Assembly: GCA_003456855.1 (NCBI GenBank)
Contig: DMOO01000016.1
Span: forward strand, 1 to 18,917
Length of the DNA stretch: 18,917 nucleotides
Origin: Sphaerochaeta sp.
Lineage (GTDB): Bacteria > Spirochaetota > Spirochaetia > Sphaerochaetales > Sphaerochaetaceae
Direction: 5' to 3'
Position numbers and translations under genes: made by a program. A model generated the notes under the pieces. That model was not told the DNA's origin. It ran no database searches and saw nothing but the letters and a program-made list of their open reading frames with translations. Shown one piece after another: positions 14,835 through 18,917 of the stretch; positions within the stretch are counted from its first letter, which is position 1; every line of letters starts with the position of its first letter.

Positions 14835-16079
14835 ATGACAAACGACTATTCATACATTGTCCACAATGATGGCAGTCTGGCCGCCAAGAACCAGGAAATT
14901 GCAAAGAATCTTTTCCCGATCTCCGTTGCCCGCGAGGCACGCAAGTTCCACAGGCAGATACCTGGCTACAGGATGACTCCGCTCGAGGCTCTTCCGAATC
15001 TGGCACACATGCTTGGAATCGGCGGAATCTACATCAAGGACGAGGCCCAGAGACTTGAGCTGAACTCCTTCAAGGTCATGGGTGGCTCATTCGCCGTCTA
15101 CAACCTGATCCGCAGAATACTCCACAAGGAGAACGAGGACCTTAGTTTCGAATACCTGACAAGCAAGGAATGCCACGATGCAATCGGAGACATCACCTTC
15201 TGCTCAGCAACTGATGGAAACCACGGCCGTGGACTCGCCTGGGCTGCAAGAAAGCTCGGCCACAAGTGTGAGATCTACGTCCATTCAGAGACCAGCAAGG
15301 CCAGAATCGAGGCCATAAAGAGCTATGGCGCCAACGTGACGATCGTCCAGGGAAACTATGATGATGCAGTCAGACTTGCAGCATCAGAGGCGGCTAAGCA
15401 CGGCTGGTACGTTGTATCAGACACATCCTGGGATGGATACACAGAGATCCCGACCTGGATCATGCAGGGCTACACCTCAATGCTTCTCGAGTGCCAGGAG
15501 CAGTTCGCCGGAATGGGAATCACAAGACCGACCCATGTCTTCGTACAGGCAGGTGTCGGAGCACTGGCGGCCTCTGTCGTAGGCTTCTACACTGCACTCT
15601 TCCCGGAGAATCCACCGATCTTCGTTGTCTGCGAACCTAACAACGCAGCCTGCATCTTCGAGTCCATCAAGGCAGGTGACGGCAAGTGCCACAGCGTCAA
15701 GGGAGATCTTGACACCATCATGGCAGGTCTTGCCTGCGGTGATCCTTCCCCTCTCGCCTTCGAGGTCCTCAAGGGCAACGCCGACATCTTCACAAGCTTC
15801 CCTGACTACGTCGCAGCACGTGGAATGAGAATCCTCTCCTGTCCTCTCAAGGGCGATCCGTTCATGATCAGCGGAGAGAGCGGAGCACTTCCTCTTGGAG
15901 CACTCTACTCGATTCTCACCGAGCCGGAGAAGGATGACCTCAGAAAGGCCATCAAGCTCGACGAGGACTCAATGGTCTTCATGGTAAACACAGAGGGAAA
16001 CACAGACCCGAAGCACTTCAGAAGAATCATCTGGGACGGAGTCGATCCTGTTCCAACAGAGTTCAGGACAAGACGTTGA
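14835..16079 (+). CDS. dpaL: Diaminopropionate ammonia-lyase
   Basis: A 414-residue PLP enzyme (fold II, tryptophan-synthase-beta family) that converts 2,3-diaminopropionate to pyruvate and two ammonia, through 2-aminoacrylate. The PLP lysine is K80 in L-N-S-F-K. The family-specific 'ATDGNHGRG' holds D127, and 'SDTSWDGY' holds D196. Their spacing of 69 equals that of the two catalytic aspartates I recall for the E. coli enzyme, which accept the D- and L-substrates. The end 'NTEGNTDP' is also typical. Length agrees with the family (about 400). The Shine-Dalgarno GAGG is 6 nt before the ATG. A strong terminator follows directly. It is divergent from the GT4 gene and convergent with the ketopantoate-reductase-like gene, so it is a single-gene unit. 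Local C-ending codons suggest good expression. Confidence 0.93.
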   Translation: MTNDYSYIVHNDGSLAAKNQEIAKNLFPISVAREARKFHRQIPGYRMTPLEALPNLAHMLGIGGIYIKDEAQRLELNSFKVMGGSFAVYNLIRRILHKENEDLSFEYLTSKECHDAIGDITFCSATDGNHGRGLAWAARKLGHKCEIYVHSETSKARIEAIKSYGANVTIVQGNYDDAVRLAASEAAKHGWYVVSDTSWDGYTEIPTWIMQGYTSMLLECQEQFAGMGITRPTHVFVQAGVGALAASVVGFYTALFPENPPIFVVCEPNNAACIFESIKAGDGKCHSVKGDLDTIMAGLACGDPSPLAFEVLKGNADIFTSFPDYVAARGMRILSCPLKGDPFMISGESGALPLGALYSILTEPEKDDLRKAIKLDEDSMVFMVNTEGNTDPKHFRRIIWDGVDPVPTEFRTRR

Positions 16080-16085
16080 TTATCT

Positions 16086-16114
16086 GGCCTCCTTTTCGGA
16101 GGCCTTATTTATTT
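16086..16114. terminator. Strong intrinsic terminator after diaminopropionate ammonia-lyase
   Basis: A perfect 7-bp GC-rich stem GGCCTCC/GGAGGCC (16086-16092 and 16098-16104) with loop TTTTC is followed by TTATTTATTT. The T-tract overlaps the stop codon of the convergent gene. Confidence 0.88.
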
Positions 16115-17119
16115 GAACAACCTAAAGTTATCAATTGAAGGCTCACCCTCGCCATTCTCGAATCCTTTAATGAGTCTGTACATGATGTCACATACAGGGG
16201 TGTCTACATTGACCCTGTCGCCTTCCCTGCAGATACTGCCTACAATGGCGTCGACCTCGCAGGGTTTGCCCTTTCGGATGTCCACAAGCATGCCTGGGAT
16301 TATCCCTCTGTGGCGCTTCATGGCAACAGGGATCAGCATGTAGGAGAAGAGCTTCTTCATGTAGTTGTCATAGTCGAAGAGCTTGGCTATGTCATTGCCC
16401 ATCACAGGAGCAATCTTTATGTTTGCAGCCTTGGTCACCTCGATGCATTCCTTCATCACCTGCTGGGCAAGGCTTCTTGCCTTTCTGTTGTCTATGACAT
16501 CGCCGAACGTGCCGCCGATCACAGTGCCCATTCCACTGAACGTGGCGTTGATAAGAAGCTTGGACCAACGGGCTCCGATGAAGTTCTCCTCGATGTTCAC
16601 GGTTCCCATGTTCTCAAGAATGGCTTTGACTGTCTGTATGTGCTTTTTCCCTTCCTCGTAAGGGGCACCAAGGCCGAAGACCAGTGCATCCGGAGATGAA
16701 GTCAGTCTGCTCTCTCCAGGTTCTCCCAGCGTGGCACCCCAGCCTATTGTGCAGCCAAGGGTCCGATCCTTGCCAAGCACATCGGCGATGGGAGGCTCCG
16801 GAAGACCGTTCTGCATGGTGCAGAGTGCCCCATCATTTTTGAGATGTGGCTTAAGGAACTCTATGGTCCTGGCGTTCTCAAGCTGCTTGGTCAGTAGGAA
16901 GATGTAGTCGTATTCACCTTCCATTTGATCCGGTAGGAATGCCTGGACTTTCTGGGTGAATTCAATCTGCCCTGTGATGATGGCACCTTTGTCATTGAGT
17001 GCCTGAACATGCTTAATGTTTCGATTAAACAGGTGAATCTCAGCATTTGAGGCATTCTTTGTAAGATAGGCGCCCAGTATTGTACCAAGCGCCCCAGCAC
17101 CGTAGACTGCTATTCTCAT
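16109..17119 (-). CDS. Ketopantoate reductase (PanE/ApbA)-like oxidoreductase
   Basis: A 336-residue NADPH-dependent dehydrogenase of the 2-dehydropantoate 2-reductase family. The Rossmann loop is G-A-G-A-L-G (7-12). 'TK' (77-78) and 'MQNG' (102-105) are conserved contacts, and the catalytic lysine is K187 in R-W-S-K-L. In the C-terminal helical domain D280 and E288 match the conserved Asp and Glu, but the pantoate-contacting Ser of the E. coli enzyme (the S of 'S-M-L-Q-D') is Gly276 in 'PGMLVD'. It is also about 30 residues longer than E. coli PanE. The substrate may therefore be another 2-keto acid, so no gene symbol is given. There is no Shine-Dalgarno; TAGAAT ends 6 nt before the ATG. Its stop codon lies in the T-tract of the convergent terminator. 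Confidence 0.85.
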   Translation of the reverse strand: MRIAVYGAGALGTILGAYLTKNASNAEIHLFNRNIKHVQALNDKGAIITGQIEFTQKVQAFLPDQMEGEYDYIFLLTKQLENARTIEFLKPHLKNDGALCTMQNGLPEPPIADVLGKDRTLGCTIGWGATLGEPGESRLTSSPDALVFGLGAPYEEGKKHIQTVKAILENMGTVNIEENFIGARWSKLLINATFSGMGTVIGGTFGDVIDNRKARSLAQQVMKECIEVTKAANIKIAPVMGNDIAKLFDYDNYMKKLFSYMLIPVAMKRHRGIIPGMLVDIRKGKPCEVDAIVGSICREGDRVNVDTPVCDIMYRLIKGFENGEGEPSIDNFRLFK

Positions 17120-17125
17120 AGACTT

Positions 17126-17134
17126 ATTCTAGCA
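17126..17134 (-). promoter_or_regulatory. Extended -10 of the ketopantoate-reductase-like gene, predicted leaderless start
   Basis: On the minus strand TGC is followed by TAGAAT (17126-17131), then 6 nt, then the ATG at 17119. I see no convincing -35. The element sits in the 22-nt gap behind the small membrane protein gene. Confidence 0.45.
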
Positions 17135-17141
17135 CATCCTG

Positions 17142-17306
17142 TCATTGGTTTCCGTTCTTTTTGGACAGGATGAATCCCACCATCATCAATACCAATGCCA
17201 CTAAATAGATTATGATTGCCAGCCAATTGGGGAACTTCTTCCAAAAGCGGGTCACAACTGTTGTAAGGCATCCAAGAAGGATCCCGATCGCTGTCAAAAG
17301 ATGCAT
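17142..17306 (-). CDS. Small two-helix membrane protein, coupled to the XRE regulator
   Basis: A 54-residue protein, short enough to be missed by common length cut-offs. Two hydrophobic segments are visible, about residues 4-19 ('LTAIGILLGCLTTVV') and 29-47 ('LAIIIYLVALVLMMVGFIL'). They are joined by a basic loop (R-F-W-K-K) and followed by a basic tail (S-K-K-N-G-N-Q). Evidence that it is real: AAAGGAGG lies 6 nt before the ATG, and the start overlaps the XRE stop codon as TGATG, the classic coupling arrangement. The previous gene encodes an XRE protein that itself has two membrane segments, so the pair may form a membrane-bound regulatory unit. Function is unknown. Confidence 0.75.
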   Translation of the reverse strand: MHLLTAIGILLGCLTTVVTRFWKKFPNWLAIIIYLVALVLMMVGFILSKKNGNQ

Positions 17307-17818
17307 CACCTGCCTCCTTTGAACAGAAGTCTTCGCTTGAAGGCCTTGACCTTCTCAAGAGTCCCTGTGGTATAGAAGATTCCCATTATCATCGAGACCA
17401 ATGCCAAACCGATTGTTGCACCCTTTATGAACCCTGTCCAGAAAGATTCCTCCAACTCCAGAACAGTCATGGTTCCATTGATGATCAACGCCACTATTCC
17501 GACTATGAAGTAGATACGTACCATCATTGTGATGCGCTTCTTCTCCTCATTGCCGTACTCCGCTACCTGGAGCACGGTCTCCTTCATCTCTTCATCCATA
17601 TGCTCGCCTCTCCTTTCCCCGTCCAATATTTCACGGAGATCTACTTTATAGAGGTCGGACATTTCAATGAGAAGATCGAAATCAGGCATGTTGGTGCCGG
17701 TCTCCCATCTGGAAACGGTTCTTCTGGACACACCCAGCTTCTCTGCAAGAGTCTCCTGTGTCAGTCCGGTCTCATTTCTCAGTTCCTTCAGGAATCTTCC
17801 GATCTTCAGCATATCCAT
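17306..17818 (-). CDS. XRE family regulator with C-terminal membrane segments
   Basis: A 170-residue protein. Residues 5-63 form a Cro/CI-type helix-turn-helix ('LTQETLAEKLGVSRRTVSRWETGTNMPD', with the recognition helix around S31-W38), the pattern common in membrane-linked XRE regulators. Residues 99-117 and 130-149 are hydrophobic and should span the membrane, with a charged tail. The frame is open 22 codons further upstream. The ATG at 17818 is chosen because GGAGG lies 6 nt before it and the HTH starts at once. The stop codon overlaps the start of a 54-residue membrane protein. The 5-bp inverted repeat CTCGA/TCGAG upstream (17834-17849) might be its own operator. Such proteins usually control neighbouring genes, but the signal is unknown. 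Confidence 0.9.
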   Translation of the reverse strand: MDMLKIGRFLKELRNETGLTQETLAEKLGVSRRTVSRWETGTNMPDFDLLIEMSDLYKVDLREILDGERRGEHMDEEMKETVLQVAEYGNEEKKRITMMVRIYFIVGIVALIINGTMTVLELEESFWTGFIKGATIGLALVSMIMGIFYTTGTLEKVKAFKRRLLFKGGR

Positions 17819-17833
17819 ATGCCACCTCCATGC

Positions 17834-17849
17834 CTCGAAATCTATCGAG
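17834..17849. promoter_or_regulatory. Inverted repeat upstream of the XRE gene, possible operator
   Basis: CTCGA and TCGAG flank a 6-bp centre, lying 16-31 bp before the XRE start, where a -10 box (TAGATT on the minus strand) could lie. This is a common position for autoregulation, but short arms make chance possible. Confidence 0.3.
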
Positions 17850-17881
17850 AGACGCCAAGAATCAACAGGACACAAAGCGAG

Positions 17882-17904
17882 CAAATGCCCTGCTTTCGCA
17901 TTTG
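17882..17904. repeat. Inverted repeat CAAATGC/GCATTTG
   Basis: Perfect 7-bp arms (17882-17888 and 17898-17904) with a 9-bp centre lie between the C_GCAxxG_C_C and XRE genes. No T-run follows on the minus strand, so it is not a standard terminator. It may be an operator or an mRNA hairpin. Confidence 0.45.
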
Positions 17905-17931
17905 AGACACAGCATGTCCCATGATTTTAGT

Positions 17932-18336
17932 TTATTTTTCGAGTTTTTTAAGGGTTTCTTCCAGAAGCTCGTAGTTGTCCTTCACGGTCTTGTAGCACCT
18001 CTGGCCCTCTATGGTGTTCCTGGGCTTGATGTCACGGCAGTCTATGGAGCCACCCATGGTCTCCCTGAATCTGGTTACGTATTCAGTACATACTGCCTTG
18101 AGCTCCGGAGTGGCATGGGCCTTCTCTCTGATGAGGAGTTTTCCAAGGATTGCAATCGATGCACAGAGGGCTCCGCAGGCCTCTCCACATCCCATTCCAC
18201 CTCCGAAGGCTCCAATGAGCTTTATGTCATCTTGGCCAAGGTCAAATCCCTTCTCATCTGCCATTGCCATGAGAGTGGCTTCAGCGCAGTTGTAACCATT
18301 CTCGAGATAATACTTTCTTACCAGTTCAAAATCCAT
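17932..18336 (-). CDS. C_GCAxxG_C_C family protein
   Basis: A 134-residue protein of the C_GCAxxG_C_C family (PF09719-type), a small cytoplasmic group with conserved cysteines thought to hold a redox or metal centre. Visible pattern: N-C17-A-E, then G-G-G-M-G-C50-G-E-A-C54-G-A-L-C58-A-S, then C83, C100 in 'GSIDCRD' and C114. It matches the family length of about 130-150. No enzymatic activity is established that I know of; some relatives lie beside redox genes. The frame is open nine codons further upstream, but the ATG at 18336 has a G-rich stretch (GGGGGA) about 6 nt before it and begins the domain directly. It lies upstream of the XRE gene on the same strand with a 113-nt gap, so it may be a separate unit. 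Confidence 0.87.
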   Translation of the reverse strand: MDFELVRKYYLENGYNCAEATLMAMADEKGFDLGQDDIKLIGAFGGGMGCGEACGALCASIAILGKLLIREKAHATPELKAVCTEYVTRFRETMGGSIDCRDIKPRNTIEGQRCYKTVKDNYELLEETLKKLEK

Positions 18337-18459
18337 TTGGGTCCCCCACATTGAGGATAGCATATAGCGAAGTGTTTCTCACTGGAAAAACATTTTCAGA
18401 AGGATAATTATTCATTTTTATGGCATTGAGCATTGATTTTGCTTTGTTTTTGCACTTAC

Positions 18460-18478
18460 AGGAATAGATAATATTCCT
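18460..18478. repeat. Inverted repeat AGGAATA-GATAA-TATTCCT
   Basis: Perfect 7-bp arms with a 5-bp centre lie about 100 bp upstream of the SDR start and about 125 bp upstream of the divergent gene. It could be a regulator site. No T-run suggests a terminator. Confidence 0.45.
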
Positions 18479-18504
18479 TTCAGTAACATAATTTAATAAA
18501 AACA

Positions 18505-18533
18505 TTGACTAAACAGATTGACATAAATATGAA
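18505..18533 (+). promoter_or_regulatory. Candidate promoter of the SDR gene
   Basis: TTGACT (18505-18510), 17 nt, TATGAA (18528-18533) would leave a leader of about 40 nt. A second choice is TATAAC (18559-18564) with TTAATA 17 nt upstream, giving a leader of about 10 nt. The sequence does not decide between them. Confidence 0.35.
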
Positions 18534-18580
18534 GTTTAATAAAAAATGGAATTAGCGTTATAACAAAAAGAGGATTTACT

Positions 18581-18917
18581 ATGGATCTTAAACTTAAAGA
18601 CAAAGTCGTCCTGGTCACAGGCGGCACAGGCGGAATCGGAACAGCAGTCGTGAAGGGTTTCCTTGCAGAAGGTGCAAAGGTTGCTTTCTCATCAACAAGT
18701 CAGGCAAAGATCGATGCTCTGCTTCCTACCCTCAAGGGTGATGTTGCTGGTTTCGTTGCAGACCTCAACAAGGAAGAGGACATCAAGAACTTCGTCGAGA
18801 ATGCAAAGAAGCACTTCGGCACAATCGACATCGTCGTTCCAAATGCAGGTTACGAGGGAAAGGCTCATCCAGTCCAGGATATGACACTTGATCTCTTCGA
18901 GCAGACCTACATGCTCA
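18581..18917 (+). CDS. Short-chain dehydrogenase/reductase, 5' part (continues beyond window)
   Basis: The first 112 codons of an SDR-family NAD(P)-dependent oxidoreductase; the rest lies past the window edge. The cofactor loop T-G-G-T-G-G-I-G (13-20) follows strand 1 in 'KVVLVTGG'. 'DLNKEEDIKNF' is the usual strand-3 region with the adenine-contacting Asp. 'VPNAGYEG' is the N-A-G motif after strand 4. The catalytic Tyr-x-x-x-Lys would lie beyond the end. The ATG is supported by GAGG about 7 nt upstream. The substrate cannot be told from this part. It is divergent from the C_GCAxxG_C_C gene across a 217-nt AT-rich region. Confidence 0.92.
   Translation, partial: MDLKLKDKVVLVTGGTGGIGTAVVKGFLAEGAKVAFSSTSQAKIDALLPTLKGDVAGFVADLNKEEDIKNFVENAKKHFGTIDIVVPNAGYEGKAHPVQDMTLDLFEQTYML

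Larger units (their letters stand above)
18364..18580. other. AT-rich intergenic region between divergent genes
   Basis: This 217-nt stretch has no convincing ORF. It holds an inverted repeat (18460-18478), two copies of TTTAATAAAAA (from 18492 and 18535, 43 bp apart) and two copies of ATTGAC (from 18504 and 18517, 13 bp apart). It must carry the promoters of both the C_GCAxxG_C_C gene and the SDR gene. Confidence 0.6.

Noticed and set aside
17116..17358. An 80-codon minus-strand ORF overlapping the XRE 3' end
   Set aside because: It has no plausible Shine-Dalgarno and a non-protein-like composition. The overlapping 54-codon frame has an ideal Shine-Dalgarno, a TGATG overlap and two clear membrane helices.
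17758..18354. A 198-codon plus-strand ORF opposite the C_GCAxxG_C_C gene
   Set aside because: It is antisense to a protein with the full family cysteine pattern and would cross the XRE promoter region without a ribosome site.

Overview
The window reads like the chromosome of a Gram-negative, host-associated anaerobe, most likely a spirochaete of the Sphaerochaeta/Treponema kind. This is an inference. Five genes carry lipoprotein signal peptides, and one of their lipoboxes (V-F-V-S-C) is looser than the enterobacterial type, as is common in spirochaetes. The metabolic genes (diaminopropionate ammonia-lyase, a D-threonine aldolase-like enzyme, RidA, an iron-sulfur-flavoprotein-like reductase, a C_GCAxxG_C_C protein) suit amino-acid fermentation in a gut-like habitat. 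No rRNA, tRNA, CRISPR array, phage or intact insertion sequence was seen.

Layout. 1-1412 (+): the 3' part of a MATE exporter followed by a GNAT acetyltransferase. 1384-4477 (-): an SGNH/CE6 esterase lipoprotein, a degraded sugar-ABC permease, and a methyltransferase/DEDDh-exonuclease pair. 4478-4807: a spacer with two doubtful mini-ORFs and a good promoter for the flavoprotein at 4808-5443 (+). 5498-8255 (-): three lipoproteins in a row (LRR_5/BspA-like, unknown, tyrosine-phosphatase-like). 8299-9795 (-): a RidA and D-threonine-aldolase/D-serine-dehydratase-like operon, divergent from an NT5C-type nucleotidase (9883-10455, +) and a large S41-protease-like lipoprotein (10506-12992, +). 13063-14745 (-): a YegP/DUF1508 protein and a GT4 glycosyltransferase, the latter divergent from diaminopropionate ammonia-lyase (14835-16079, +). 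16109-18336 (-): a ketopantoate-reductase-like protein, a 54-codon membrane protein coupled to an XRE regulator, and a C_GCAxxG_C_C protein. 18581-end (+): the start of an SDR.

The most interesting pattern is in the gene starts. Five genes (methyltransferase, phosphatase-like lipoprotein, nucleotidase, GT4, ketopantoate-reductase-like) lack a Shine-Dalgarno sequence. Each instead has a sigma70-like -10 box ending exactly 6 nt before the ATG, which predicts leaderless mRNAs. The other genes mostly have clear Shine-Dalgarno sites. The second point is the S41-like lipoprotein, where the Ser/Lys catalytic positions appear to be Cys533/His558. The third is a small XRE-linked membrane protein gene that fell below the usual ORF length cut-off. 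Functionally, three genes converge on 2-aminoacrylate chemistry: the two PLP lyases, which would release it, and RidA, which would remove it.
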